This document shows, one piece after another, positions 1 to 11,877 of a stretch of DNA of 64,000 nucleotides. The translations under genes and the position numbers were made by a program. This DNA comes from Clytia hemisphaerica (lineage: Eukaryota; Cnidaria; Hydrozoa; Leptothecata; Clytiidae): assembly GCA_902728285.1 (NCBI GenBank), contig CACVBU010000011.1:1240001-1304000 (forward strand). Direction: 5' to 3'. Numbering within the stretch: position 1 is the stretch's first letter; the number at the start of each line of letters is the position of its first letter. The notes under the pieces were generated by a model that searched no databases, had not been told where the DNA came from, and worked only from the letters and a program-made list of their open reading frames with translations.

Positions 1-372
1 AGAAAAATGAAAAATGATTGATGGTTTTCAATATTTCAAATGAACTTAGCATAGTTGTACTGAGAAAATTAAAAAAGAAAAAGCTAAAAATCATAAAAAC
101 ATATGTCGGAGAAGTTCCTCATGGAATAGAAAACGGAAAGGGGTAGAGATAGATATGTCATGCAAAAAGCCGTAAATTTAATTAGTTTGTTCGTTTCTCT
201 CTTTTCGAAATTTCAAATAAAAACCACAGGGAATCATGCATCAGACCTCGAAAAACAACTGAATTGCTAAATTAAAACCATGATTATGAGACGGGTATAT
301 TAAATTCTTAAATTTTTTACCTAAAAAAGAAAAGAATAACTTCATAAAATGAAGTAGGTTTTTGCTCATCCT

Positions 373-1631
373 CTACAGTATGTGGCCCCCAAAACGGCGA
401 TCAAATTTGAAATTTCTCTCAAATCTAGAGGAAAAGAGATTTTACAAAAATATTTGCTGTATGAAAACCTTTAACATCTCTACTTTATTTCCTGGAAGTT
501 CCTTTTCAAAATTTTCAATTTCAACAATATTTTTCAATCGCTTAAAGATATGTAGCTTTTTTCTAATGGCCCCCAAAATTTTAGCGATTTCTCGAGATAT
601 CTTTAAAATATGAATACAAAATTTTGACCATAGTTTTGAAATATGATTTAGAGGGTTTTGGGCATAAATTTATTTGATAAAATTTTTACAGTATACCCCT
701 GGTTGTCAAAATGCAGGTTTGGGGCCCCCAAAACGGAGATGTAGTTAAAATCAAATTATTAAGCCCAGTGGTAATAGGGGGAAAAACTATGAACATATTT
801 GCGTTTTCCCTTAAATTTACGACCCGATGGATGTAAAATTTATGATTTTTATGAAATATTTCAAGATTTTCGATATTGCAAAGTCCAAACTGAAAATTTA
901 GAAATTTTCAAAATGACAATTTTGATTTAACAACGTCTTAATCAAGTTTTCGAAAACAAATCTCTTTTGAAAATAGTTCCATTCATGTATGGAATAAGCT
1001 GTGAAAATTTTAGAAAAAAAGCTTAACTGAAACTGAAAATATTAAGCTTTAAAGATATTTTTCTCCTATATTTTGCAAAAAAATGACTGAATTTGCCATT
1101 TTTGCTGATTCAGCGAAAAATTTTATATATAATGTTAATTTTTTGTTATAAACTATTAACTCAAGGTGATAGGAATAGAATTCCAAGATTTTTTCTTTTT
1201 CTCATATTTAGAATTTTCGCTTTTGTCAATGCTGATTCTAGGGCTCCAAAATACTGGTTGACCTTCAAGATGCTATATCTTTTACCCAGCCTCTAAAGTC
1301 ACAAATGTATTTGCATTTTCTGAACGGCATTAGGTGTAGAAAGTTTCCTATACCCCGTTTTCATAACTTATTTTCAATATCCAAGGAGCTAGAGTGAGTT
1401 ATATGCAATTTTTATCTAATTTTGGTGTTAAAATATTTCCTTTAGACGCAAATATGTTATTTTGAATCAGTCTCAAACCAGCAAAAACATGCTCATTTTT
1501 AAGTATAACCATCATTCTTTCAAAATAAAAAATAATCGTTTAATTCTGATAAATCTACAAGTCAGAATCTTCATTTTAATGAAAACCTCCGTTTTGGGGG
1601 CCGTCTCCGTTTTGGGGGCCATATACTGTAG
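373..1631. mobile_element. Non-autonomous inverted-repeat element, 1.26 kb
   Basis: The ends are inverted copies of about 25 nt beginning CTACAGTATRTGGCCCCC (373-397 and 1607-1631). The motif GGCCCCCAAAACGG recurs inside near 384, 566 and 722, and inverted near 1590. No coding frame of interest lies inside and no clear target duplication was found. It looks like a MITE or other deleted DNA transposon; the superfamily is unknown. Confidence 0.65.
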
Positions 1632-3279
1632 CGAAAAAAGTTTTTTTATAGGAAGTATAAAAGTTATCTTTAAAGTTCTATTTCATTGATCTAAAGGTAT
1701 CAAAAATAGCAAAAAATAATTTTTCCTTTTTTCTTCACCCGCATTCCGGAAACACTACATTTTTTTATTTCCGCCTAAGTGTTCCTGTTTCATATCAGAC
1801 ACATATTTCATATCAGGACAGTTCCTCTTTCTGACCAATCTTGCTCCACATCCGTGTCAATCTAATGTGAAAAAGCTTGTGAATTAAAATTGATGAGTAA
1901 GCAAACGATGTCACAATCTCTCCCTCAGATTTCAGAAATGGTTTAGAAAATGCTAGATCTTTTAGGTTCTTTTAAGTCAAGTCAAGTATACATTAGGAAT
2001 TATTATAAGAACATCGCAGTCCGGAAATGTGACAAAAAATTTAGAACAACGAAGCCCTTTAAAATAATTTACTGGTTCTTATATACAAGCGTGAAGATGA
2101 CAGTAGATAGAAAAATGAGAAGAGATATCAAATCAAAATACAACAAGAAGCCGAAGCGGCGTGAAGGCCCAGCTGACGTGGCAATAACCAAATGTCGTTT
2201 GTAACGGGTACCTTGAGAGAATCAATGTTTGCGGAATCGTATTTTTGCAATTTTAGGGTTTAAAGGAAACATCGAGTCTTAGAATCCTAATGCACATTTT
2301 CGGCAGAGATTGAAATACGGAACATTGAACATTCAAAAAGTTAAAAAAGTGAAAAATGAAAAGAAAGAAACCAGCTGCGCTGGACAGCCTAGACTAATGT
2401 TAATTTTTCTTTCAGAAAAAAGACTATAATTTGTTTACCTTTTTTCCTGCAGCTTCCCAACATCCAAGCTCTCAAACATCACAAGCCGAATGATATTACT
2501 TTCGATTTCCCGTAGAAATTATGCGATGAAAAATCCGGGGGTTGAAGAATGAAGACTTTTTATTTCCGAACAAGTTATCTTTGCTTATAACGAAATATTA
2601 CTTTTCAATATATTTGCTAAATATAATGTTTGATTACAAAAATACTTTACACTGTATTTAAAGTTTGAAAAAGTCGATTCTACTATTCTACTTAGCTATT
2701 TGTTTTCATGTCTAACCCCCGTCTCAAAAGAAGTCCCAGAATCCCGAGATTTTTGCAGTCGGGCGTTCAAAACAAAGGCGTTTTTATTTTTCCGCCCACT
2801 TACGAATTTTTCTTTATAATAGGCATTTAAAATATCAAATTTAAAAATAATAGTATAAAACCTTATTTTCTACCGTATAGTATTTCTTCTAAAACGAAAA
2901 AGCAAAATACACTAGAAAAATAAAGAATTTACGAGTGTTATCAAGCCACCCAAAATGAACTTTCATTCGTCCGCGTCATCGAATTGTTGTATACGTCACG
3001 ATCTATTGTCAACCATTGTCCAATCCCGTAAGCGATTGAAGTGCCGTCAGTAATAATCTGATAAGAGAACAATAACATTATGACATCACACAAATATATT
3101 ACGCTGGGAAAGTCCGCGAGGACAACATGCGGTCTTAACATTTTTCTCTCGCAAGTTTGGGGGGAAAACGAAAGTACTCTATATTTTACGTATGGGGAAG
3201 TGTAAGAAAGATTTACAAAATAGAAAAGTTTCGTTTTGGGGTAAAGAATCAGTATTGGGCTCTTCCAGAAAAAAAACCA
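1632..3279. other. Non-coding stretch
   Basis: AT-rich sequence with only short open frames. I see no splice-consistent exons, repeats or RNA genes here. The first 372 bases of the window are similar. Confidence 0.5.
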
Positions 3280-3499
3280 TTCATGGGGGGTGGAGGATAT
3301 ATTGTCCAGGGGTATTGAAAAAACCCTGAAAAACTGCCATGTCCATGGGGTAAATCTGCGGTGTCCAGGGGTAAATATTTGTGTCCAGGGGGTCAACTTG
3401 ATGCTTGTCCAGGGGTAAAACACGTGTCCAGGGGGTGAAAAATCGAAATGTCCAGGGGTAGATCACAGAAAAAATAATATATCCTCCACCCCCCATGAA
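3280..3499. mobile_element. MITE of 220 bp with GTCCAGGGG repeats
   Basis: Perfect inverted ends of about 24 nt beginning TTCATGGGGGGTGGAGGATA enclose a run of GTCCAGGGG(G)T motifs. A second, degenerate copy lies at 14027-14243, and the two copies also share about 20 nt of left flank (TGGGCTCTTCCAG). The open frames across it on the minus strand are low-complexity by-products of the repeat. Confidence 0.7.
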
Positions 3500-3789
3500 C
3501 GAATTTATGAATGTGAATTTAAGCGAGTTTCTATTTTGCAATTTTTCTACAGAGCCAAATAAAGATTTTTTCTATTGTTCTTGCTCGATTGCCTCTAACG
3601 ATAAGTTCCGTAGTTATGAGGTTATCGAGAGAAAATGTGATGAATTTGCGCGGAAACGAAATTTAACATTAGTCTAGGCTGCTGGAAGGTCAGGGGAAGG
3701 TCAGCAATGATAAATAATACGCAATATATGTATATAATAGATTTACTTTATGTTTTTGTTACTAGTATGAAAGAAAAAATCGGTTTAAA

Positions 3790-4840
3790 TAAATTCACAA
3801 ACTTCAAATGTCAAATGTTGACCGTCAAAGTTCAGAAATATCGATTTAACCCGTAGCATCATGAAAAACATTCCAAACTTATTCAAATTTACACATGAGC
3901 TGTATTTTAGTATCCTTTAATGAATTACAACATAAGTTTACTTGAAAAAATTCTCTGTCAGGTTTGAAAAATCCAGCCACCGACCGTTTAGAGCGATAGA
4001 TCCAAAATTGTCCATTTTCACGGGTTGCACCATGAAAAACATTCCAAACTTATTCAAATTTACACATGAGCTGTATTTTAGTATCCTTTAATGAGTTACA
4101 GCATAAGTTTACTTGAAAAAATTCTCTGTCAGGTTTGAAAAATCCAACCACCGACCGTTTAGAGCGATAGATCCAAAATTGTCCGTTTTCACGGGTTGCA
4201 TCATGAAAAACATTCCAAACTTATTCAAATTTACACATGAGCTGCATTTTATTATCATTTAATGAATTACAACATAAGTTTACTTGAAAAAATTCTCTTT
4301 CAGGTTTGAAAAATCCAGCCACCGACCGTTTAGAGCGATGATCCAAAATTGTCCATTTTCACGGGTTGCACCATGAAAAACATTCCAAACTTATTCAAAT
4401 TTACACATGAGCTGTATTTTAGTATCCTTTAATGAGTTACAGCATAAGTTTACTTGAAAAAATTCTCTGTCAGGTTTGAAAAATCCAACCACCGACCGTT
4501 TATTTAGTTTATTTAGAGTAATAAATCCAAAATTGACCATTTTCACGGGTAGCATCATGAAAAACATTCCAAACTTATTCAAATTTACACTTTAGCTGCA
4601 TTTTAGTATCCTTTAATGAGTTACAGCATAAATTTACTTGAAAAATTCTCTGTCAGGTTTAAAAAATCCAGCCACCGACCGTTTAGAGCGATAAAATCCA
4701 AACTGACCATCTTCACGGGTAGCATCATGAAAAACATTCCAAACTTATTCAAATTTACACATGAGCTGCATTTTATTATCATTTAATGAATTACAACATA
4801 AGTTTACTTGAAAAAAGTCTCTGTCAAGTTTGAAATATAA
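3790..4840. repeat. 171-bp tandem repeat, about six copies
   Basis: The phrase ATGAAAAACATTCCAAACTT recurs at 3861, 4032, 4203, 4373, 4557 and 4727, giving spacings of 171, 171, 170, 184 and 170. Each unit also carries the phrase CCACCGACCGTTTAGAGCGA. The fourth interval has a short insertion with a TTTATTTAG duplication. No gene is apparent. Confidence 0.85.
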
Positions 4841-4919
4841 AACTCCAACATCCAAATGCTCCCACTTGCTCCCTGACCTAAAAAATACTTTGCCATAAAG
4901 AGAATGAAATTTGACTTTA

Positions 4920-5340
4920 GGCGGCAATCACAAATATCTTCATTTCGCGTCCTCGTTGGGTCTAAAAAGTGAGTCGGTCGGTCGGTCGGTCGTAAAAATT
5001 TTCGGGTTTCCATTTTTCCATCCATTTTTCGAGTGCATTCTTGGAGGAACTGCCAGCCAGCCAGCAGCCAAAACAACCGCATGTAATGGGTGGTTTAAAA
5101 TTATGACCTTTGAACACTGTGACCTTCGACCCCAAAATGGTGCATGTAATGATAAACAAAGTCAAAATGCTGCGAATGCGCTAAAAATCGCTCGCAAAAA
5201 ATCAGCAATAAAATTTTTGAACTAAGGAAAGGTCATTGACAGAAAAAGTCCGACAAATTTACCGACTCACCGACTCAATTCTACTCAATTTTTGAGAGTC
5301 GGTCGGGCAACGCGAAACGAAGATATTTGTGATTGCCGCC
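4920..5340. mobile_element. PIF/Harbinger-like MITE, 421 bp
   Basis: The terminal inverted repeats start GGCGGCAATCACAAATATCT at 4920 and end at 5340 in reverse complement. The element is flanked by TTA at 4917-4919 and at 5341-5343. A 3-bp TTA duplication with GG-starting ends is the pattern of PIF/Harbinger elements (established family knowledge). Inside, near both ends, are CGGTCGGT runs. No transposase is present. Confidence 0.7.
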
Positions 5341-5561
5341 TTACTACCAATTCAATCCAATATAAGAGTAGGTCAAACATCGTGCGGGTAGGCGAGGCAA
5401 AAATTCTAAATCGGCCGCTGGTTTAGCCTGGACTACTGGACTTGTTAATCTATTGCGCGCACAGGCTCCGACAAAGCCAAAATCTTTTCGTTCAGTTGCT
5501 TTTTAAAGGCCCACTTGCGCTGCGCGGCTGGGCCAATTAATTTTAGCCAAATAGACAGATT

Positions 5562-5713
5562 AGTTTTTGATTGTTCTAAAAAAGCGATGCATTGTGGAAT
5601 TGTTTCGAGTGTAGTATTACAATAGAATTCCCTCGAGGAATTCCGAAAAGATTTCTATTGTAATACACTCGAAACAATCCCACAATGCATCACTTTTTTA
5701 GTAAAATCAAAAA
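5562..5713. repeat. Long hairpin just upstream of a TATA box
   Basis: Arms of about 70 nt are almost perfectly complementary around a centre near 5636 (GAATTCCCTCGAGGAATTC). It ends about 28 nt before the TATA box at 5741. It may be a foldback MITE or part of the promoter of the exon at 5828. Confidence 0.75.
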
Positions 5714-5740
5714 CTCCGATAAGGTCTATTCTCTAACCAT

Positions 5741-5748
5741 TATAAAAA
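5741..5748 (+). promoter_or_regulatory. TATA box of the signal-peptide exon
   Basis: TATAAAAA lies 87 nt upstream of the ATG at 5828. Transcription would be expected to start near 5770, leaving a 5' leader of about 60 nt. This is inferred from position and motif only. Confidence 0.45.
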
Positions 5749-5827
5749 ATCACTATTCGTTCTACTCAAACTTACAAGGTGCGCAAAGAGGTTTGATTGA
5801 ACGATAGTTAAACAGAAGAGAAGCAAT

Positions 5828-5876
5828 ATGAAACTTTTTCTCATAGTGCTTGCTGCAGTTCTTTCCACGATAGAAG
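5828..5876 (+). CDS. Signal-peptide first exon, probably of the phospholipase-D-like gene
   Basis: ATG plus 15 codons reads MKLFLIVLAAVLSTIE, a short basic start, a hydrophobic core and small residues as in a secretory signal. It ends in one extra G before a GTTTGT donor. The first downstream exon of the sphingomyelinase-D-like gene (43660) opens with two leftover bases, CC, so the join makes an intact codon. Proteins of that family usually have a signal peptide directly before the IAHM catalytic motif, which is what the join would give. The intron would be 37.8 kb and hold the giant transposon and the satellite. The link is inferred from phase, position and logic; a transcript would settle it. 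Alternatively the exon belongs to an unseen gene. Confidence 0.5.
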
Positions 5877-5940
5877 GTTTGTAGATATGTTGTTGCTGTT
5901 TTAACTTTTTTCTAAACATTTAATTAGTCAACATTCTAGC

Positions 5941-6003
5941 GGCAGAAATTTTCATGATTATCATAGTTTTTCAAAAAGACGAAATTTTCATGATTATGAT
6001 GAT
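5941..6003 (+). repeat. Left terminal inverted repeat of the giant transposon
   Basis: 63 nt, beginning GGCAGAAATTTTCATGATTA. It differs from the reverse complement of 33271-33333 at two positions only. The internal word GAAATTTTCATGATTAT occurs at 5945 and 5981 and could be a paired transposase-binding site (inference). Confidence 0.9.
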
Positions 6004-6131
6004 TTTTTGTAAGTGGTTTTGAGCGATAGTATATAGATGGGTAAAGATGCTGGAGAAGAAGCGTGATTAGAGCGGGAAACAGCAAGCAACTCCCAAACAG
6101 CAAGCAACAGCCCGACCTTGCAAAAATCAAA

Positions 6132-9100
6132 ATGGAATCATCTAGTAACGTTGAAGGTAAGAGACTTTAATTAATGGATGCTGAAATATTCCATCAAATA
6201 TCTTAACTGCAAGGTCATATAATTAAACTGACTCATCCTGCCTGCCATAGCATAGGGCTATTCCAAAAAAACCAGGTACCTATTGACCAACTTTTTCCAC
6301 TATAAAATTTTGATTAACAAATACACCGTTTAGGAGTCTCGCCATTTCACGGTACTCCATTGCAGAGGCCCGGTAAAAATGGTAGGTAAAAATGCGCACT
6401 TTAGTACTGTGAAAGGTTAGAGGAATGTAAACATTGTGAATTTTTGTCTCTCCTTTAAAGAGAATGATTTAGATATTTGAACATGATATCAATGATAATT
6501 TTATAAGTCTCTTCTGAAAATTTCACAAAAATTCATCAAGAGGAAAAGAAGTTATGATTAAAAGGAGTTCTTTACCTACCGTTTTTCTGCTATGTTTCCT
6601 TATGAGAACCAAATGTTTACCTACCGTTTTTTTACGGAGGAGAGTGAATTTTCCGTGATCGCTAAAATCAAAACAATGGAAAATTGGATTGACGCGTGCG
6701 CAGTCGACACTCCTAAACGGTGTATTATCCCCTGGAAATTAGGGGGTAGACCCCTCTGGAAAGTGAGGGCTGTTAGGGTTAGGGTTAGGGTTAGGGTAAT
6801 CGAAGCAATCAAACAGTAAATCCTGGGTAATATTCGATTGCGATTCGATTGCGTTCGACAATCGAATTGCAATTATTCGATTGCGTTCAATTGCGTTCGA
6901 TCGGCGTTCGATTCGTTCGATTCGTTCGATTCGTTCTATTCGTTCGATTTAGGCTAAAGTAAAACAATTACGCACATGTAAATGTGTCATTGTTTGAGGT
7001 CTGGGAAAATTTCCGGGAGATAGCCTACCGGCAGTGCGCGGGATCTAAGTGGGTTCCGCCTCCCCCGTAGATCTTTTTCTTGGGAAGTTGATCTTCAAAT
7101 TAGTTTTCAAGGTTGGCTTGGCTCAAATTCTTTTATCTATGGCATAAATTTTAGGCAATTTCTCAAAGTTTTTGAAAATGTTAATTTCATTAAAAAGCGC
7201 CAGGTTATTTTTTTTGCTTGAGAGTCAAGTAAACGATATAGCGCTTTCGCTAACTGTCTGGGACCTCCCTGAAAAAGTTCGTCAATACCCCTGTATGGTT
7301 TAAAAATGGAATAGCCCATTTAGCCTGTTATTGAAAACTGAAATCCATCATCTATTATCATCATCAGCCAACCACTCGAACAATGGACTCATGGAACTGA
7401 TGGAAACTCCATCGGACGATGCCTAAAGTTCCAGTAAAAGAAATTAATCAAACTAATCAAACAATTATATACAATTTTTGAAGCAATAGCAGTTCGATTA
7501 GTTTGGTCAGTAAAAGTTTGATTAGTTTGATGATATTAAATGTTTATTGAACTGATTGTTGTACCGTAACCCATTTATGAAACTTGATCAAAAACTCACT
7601 TTAATCGTTTAATGGATTGGTTTAATTATAATTGGTTCTATCTAGTCACAGGGGGGGGGTCTGTAGTAAAATATCAGACATATATGAGTAGTAAAAGGAT
7701 TTTTACGAATTTTTACATACCACCACCTAGATGGGGCCCCGTCTACTCACGATTTTTTCTGAACTCGATAGTAGACGGGTAGTTTTGGACAAAAATTTCT
7801 ACAACTTTTTGTAGAAACGCTTCTGATTGGCCGATTATGTCTATTGTTCTCCCGAAAAATTTATGCAACAAAATTCTGATTGGCCAGTTTTCAAACGGTT
7901 TTTTTCTGGTGGCAAATTCAAAATCTCCAATTCTACCATACTAATTTTTGTCTCATGTGAGCTTTGTGAAATGGAGTAAAAATTAGTATGGGTCCAGACT
8001 AACCACCACCCAAATTCTTGGAAGAGGTATTTTACTACCCTGGTAGTAAAATTTTTTGGGACAATTTGACATAGAGACCACCTATTTTTTGGTTGCTTTT
8101 CGGACAGCTTTTACAAAAAAGCTTTAAAAAATTGTTATTTCTGCGGCACATTTTTCACCTAGTGCGAAAATTAATGTTTTGCCCTTAGAATTAGTCTTTT
8201 TCATATTGAAAAAAACATTTGAGAATTTTTTGTTTGCAGTAAACAATTTTCCAACATAATTTTTTTTCAAATTATAAAATTTTTCAGATTTTTTCAGAAA
8301 AGTTATCCCAAAAATTAAAAAGAATACAAAAAATAGCTAAAATTTGCTAATTTTATCAGTTTTTACTACTCAGGTAGTAAAGGTTTTTCAAAAATGTATA
8401 AATAGATACCACCTATTTTGGTATTTTACTACCCTTGGTAGTAAAAAATTTTTTCCATTTTTTGTCACACCACCACGGTAGTAAACGTCATTATGTCTGA
8501 GATTTTACTACCGACCCCCCCTGCCAGTCAACCAATGATTATCAATTGATGGTCAATCTGTCAATTAATAAGTAATTGATCATATTAGCAATCTATGATC
8601 AAACATAATCAGGATCTTGAGGGGGGGTTGAATCAGTCAGGACTTCCTTTCACTTTATCGATATTACATGGCAGTGTGCGCTATAATATTTTGGTTTCGC
8701 TTTCGATTTTAAAAGGATGTTGACAAAATATGCACAGCCCTGACAAAATATGCACAACATTGATTTTGACAACATGTAAATATTTCTTTTCATCTTGAGA
8801 TTTTGAAATAAGAGCAGAAGAGAGTCAAATTTAATGTTTGTTTCCCATCTGGATTATATTAGCTTAGAATATATTATAATACGGTAATTTTCATTTTCAA
8901 TGAAAAATATTTCGGGAATTTTAGGCGAAAATAAAATGTTTTTGAAAAAAGTTGTTTCTTCGTTTTTGGTAACCATTTTTACTCTGTAAAAACAAGCAAA
9001 AAGTAGTCAATATTTCTTGTTCTCGGAAAGTGAACCTGAGAAATACTGATTTGAAATTTTCGGTTCGTCTGAGTCACACACATATATCACATATATCATT

Positions 9101-11817
9101 TATCGTCGTAGAAAAGGAAAGCCTTAACTGCCTTTTTCAAAATTTTGACTTTTTAACAGAAGCAGATTCTGCAAAAAGTTTGGAAGAAAAAAAGCCGTAT
9201 CTCCAAAAAAAAGCTGTATAATTTTCCTAACAGTTTCTAGAGCAAATTCTAGTAAAATCCAAGAAGAAAAGATTGAAAATTTTTTAATGAAATTAGCCAT
9301 AACTTCATTGGCTGATTTTTTCTTTGCCTAGAACAGGTTACAGTGGATTGCATATGTCAGAATTTCTTAGAACTCCAAAAAAAGTAGAGATATATATATA
9401 ATATATACAATATACAAGAAAATTTTATCATGGATTTTTGCCCTGGTGGCTAGGTCAGAAGACAACATGAGAGCGACTGTATTCACTTCATACAAGAAAA
9501 TTTTATTTTACAGAGATGACGATGAACGTGAATGTACTGACATTCGTACTGACAATATACTGACTGAATTGACATAAACAAAACACACCAGAAACGACTG
9601 ACTGACGTTAACTAGTATTTTTTTAAAGTAAGTCATTCTTATTAAACATGATTCACAATTATTATTTTAGAGTTATTCTAACAAATTGCTACTGAGGTTG
9701 ACTTATTTTCCTAGGTGCTGTAAAAAATCAAGCAAAGAGCTTGAAACGAAAAGCCTTGAAAAAGCAAGACTTAAAGCATGAAAAAAAAATGAAGGTATAA
9801 TGTAAATTTAAAATTCAATTGTTATTATTATTATTCATATTCATACAGGTTAGTCTGCGTCAGTCAATATACATTCTAAATATGAATTCATAGAAATTAT
9901 ACGTTGTGTTATCCCATCATTAATAACCTACTGTTTTTAAATTTTAATAAGCCTTTTTATTTTATCATCAGAAATGCAGTCAGGATAGCTGCAAAGCACT
10001 AAATGAAGTGGCTAGCAAGTACTGCTCCACTTGTGGAGAGCCAATTTCAAAAAAAGGGAAGACACTGGAGAAATGGGTGACCGGGGGTGAAGTCGACCCT
10101 ACCATGCAAAAAAAAATCATTTATGGAAGAGTAGGTTTTCTTTGAAAAATTTGTACATTTTTTGGTTCTTTTTTGTTACTTTTAAAAATTAAAGTTCAAT
10201 TTTAAATGAAACTGTCTCATCCGTACATGTATACTTAATAGAATTTTTTTCCAATTTATAGCTTCTCAATCTGCATGATAAAGAGAAGTACAATGCAATT
10301 TGTATTTTGATTCATAAGCCGGAGAAATATATCACAATGGAGAGCTATTGTACGCCTGGTTTTGCTGAGGAATTCTTCCACACAGAATCAACTGTTAAGG
10401 GGAAAAAAAACATGGGGGAAATGATAAAGAGTGTTGTAAAGACAGCTTTCAAAGGCTAGTTGATCTTTTGTTTTTTACTACTTTATTACATTGAAAAAAT
10501 CTTGATTGTTTTGAGTCTGACTGATACTCTACTTATAATGATTATCATTTCTAGACTTACTTTTGAGCAATCGTAGTGATCTGATTTAAAATTACTTTTC
10601 TTTTGAAAAATATCAAGGCACTTGTTAAAGCCCCAATTTGTTGACAAGAAATAAATAACAGGAAACATTAAATTCTAGAATAGTATCATGAAAACGTTGT
10701 AATATTCTGAAATATAAAATACTCAGGATACCTTGAAGAACAAGAACAAGAACAAGAACAACAAAGTACGCCGGCTGCTGGTTCAACAGACATTGTTGTT
10801 CCTTCTACCTCAACAGACGACTTCAGTCCTCCTGGTTCAACAGACATTGTTGTTCCTTCTACCTCAACAGAAGACTTCAGTCCTCCTGGTTCAACAGACA
10901 TTGTTGTTCCTTCTACCTCAACAGAAGACTTCAGTCCTCCTGGTTCAACAGACATTGTTGTTCCTTCTACCTCAACAGAAGACTTCAGTCCTCCTGGTTC
11001 AACAGACATTGTTGTTCCTTCTACCTCAACAGAAGACTTCAGTCCTCCTGGTTCAACAGACATTGTTGTTCCTTCTGGTTCTTCTACCTTGACAGACGAC
11101 TTCAGTCCTCCTGGTTCAACAGACATTGTTGTTCCTTCTGGTTCTTCTACCTTGACAGACATCTTTGCTCCTGGTTTATCTAGCTCGACAAACGTATTTG
11201 TTCCTCCTGGTTCTTCTAGCTCAACAAACGTCTTTGGTCCTCCTGGTAGCAGGCACAAAAGAAAAGAACTTTGTATTGCCACAGGTGTTTATGGTATGCC
11301 TTGTGAATTATTTCTATTTGTTCAAATAAATCATAAAATGACTTTTGGTTAATAATTTGAATAGTTTGAAGAGGTGTGTAAAATTAGAAAGTTTATATAA
11401 TGGATTTTAGAGATCAAACAAACAACAAATTCCTTAATACTTTAATTTTACATGGCTAAACTTATCATTTTAAAATCATCTTTAGAGATCGAGAAGAAAG
11501 AGCTCCAACCCCATGACGTTGTTTCGGTCTACGGCAACCCTGAAGACCAGGATGGCATCCAAAAGTTTTGGCTCTTTAGGGTTTTATCAACGACCCCGAG
11601 AAAGATCCAGGGACATTACCTAATTAAAGAAAACTGCCCTGAATTCAGAAGAGAATATATGCTTGGCACGACCTGGGAGAAAATCCCTTTTAAATCTGTC
11701 ATAAAAGGAAACAAACAAGCACGGCTATACATAATTAAGATGGAGCAAGATGACCAAAATAATTTCTTCCTCCAAGCAGCAACGCACGATTTTTTATTTA
11801 GGAGTTGCCCTCTCTAG
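6132..11817 (+). CDS. Zinc-ribbon protein with 18-residue repeats (transposon cargo gene A)
   Basis: I do not recognise a named family. Six exons with consistent phases: 6132-6156, 9715-9794, 9972-10130, 10262-10454, 10727-11284 and 11486-11817; together they encode about 448 residues. The start MESSSNVE has a good context (aaaATGG). Exon 2 is Lys-rich (KRKALKKQDLKHEKK). Exon 3 has a CSQDSC...CSTCGEPI zinc-ribbon-like cluster. Exon 5 opens with a Glu-Gln run, then about seven copies of an 18-residue Thr/Ser/Pro-rich repeat (STDIVVPSTSTEDFSPPG). Exon 6 holds VVSVYGNPEDQDGIQKFWLF..., which resembles a small beta-barrel (BAH or Tudor-like) domain; this is a weak guess. The intron after 10454 begins GC, not GT, yet restores the frame exactly. 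Exon 6 may be an alternative last exon, because exon 5 also fits the phase of the exon at 14311. Likely a transposon accessory DNA- or chromatin-binding protein. Confidence 0.6.
6324..6722. mobile_element. MITE with TA flanks, 399 bp
   Basis: Inverted ends CACCGTTTAGGAGT (6324-6337 and 6709-6722) are flanked by TA on both sides, as in Tc1/mariner-type elements. It lies in the first intron of cargo gene A, inside the giant transposon. Confidence 0.65.
6773..6796 (+). repeat. (TTAGGG)4 telomere-type tract
   Basis: Four perfect TTAGGG units in an otherwise unrelated context, about 0.8 kb inside the left end of the giant transposon. It is too short to be a telomere. Confidence 0.85.
6830..6950 (+). 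repeat. ATTCGATTG/GTTCG repeat block
   Basis: Dense imperfect repeats of ATTCGATTGCG and TTCGATTCG. A block rich in similar TTCGATTG words lies at 32398-32602, about the same distance from the opposite end of the giant transposon (0.9 and 0.8 kb). They could be subterminal transposase-binding repeats, or simply unrelated low-complexity DNA. Confidence 0.55.
7651..8521. mobile_element. Inverted-repeat element with GTAGTAAA motifs, 0.87 kb
   Basis: The ends are inverted copies of about 28 nt: a G run, then GTCTGTAGTAAAATATCAGA on the left and GTCGGTAGTAAAATCTCAGA (reverse complement) on the right. GTAGTAAA or TTTACTAC words recur throughout. It is nested in the first intron of cargo gene A and has no coding content. 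Confidence 0.65.
8522..9714. other. Remainder of cargo gene A intron 1
   Basis: AT-rich intronic sequence with no recognised repeat or RNA, apart from an (AT)n-like patch near 9390-9412. Confidence 0.45.
10780..11130 (+). repeat. 54-bp coding minisatellite
   Basis: The word GGTTCAACAGACATTGTTGT recurs at 10780, 10834, 10888, 10942, 10996 and 11050, exactly 54 bp apart, and once more at 11113 after a 63-bp unit. The unit is a multiple of three and keeps cargo gene A open, encoding an 18-residue Ser/Thr/Pro-rich repeat. Downstream units are diverged (SSSTNVF-type). Confidence 0.9.
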
Positions 11818-11877
11818 AATTTTCATTCAAGCTGACAGTAAAATTAGAGAATTAAACAGAAAATTTACAGCTATTAC

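Noticed and set aside
2941-3423. 160-residue minus-strand frame rich in PWT/TPG
   Set aside because: It is a translation of the GTCCAGGGG MITE; the similar frame at 13964-14164 has the same cause.
6773-6796. Chromosome end from TTAGGG repeats
   Set aside because: Only four units, embedded in a transposon intron.
10733-11092. 119-residue plus-strand Leu/Gln-rich frame and the 198-residue minus-strand frame opposite
   Set aside because: Both are off-frame readings of the 54-bp coding repeat; the phase that joins the neighbouring exons gives the STDIVVPS frame.
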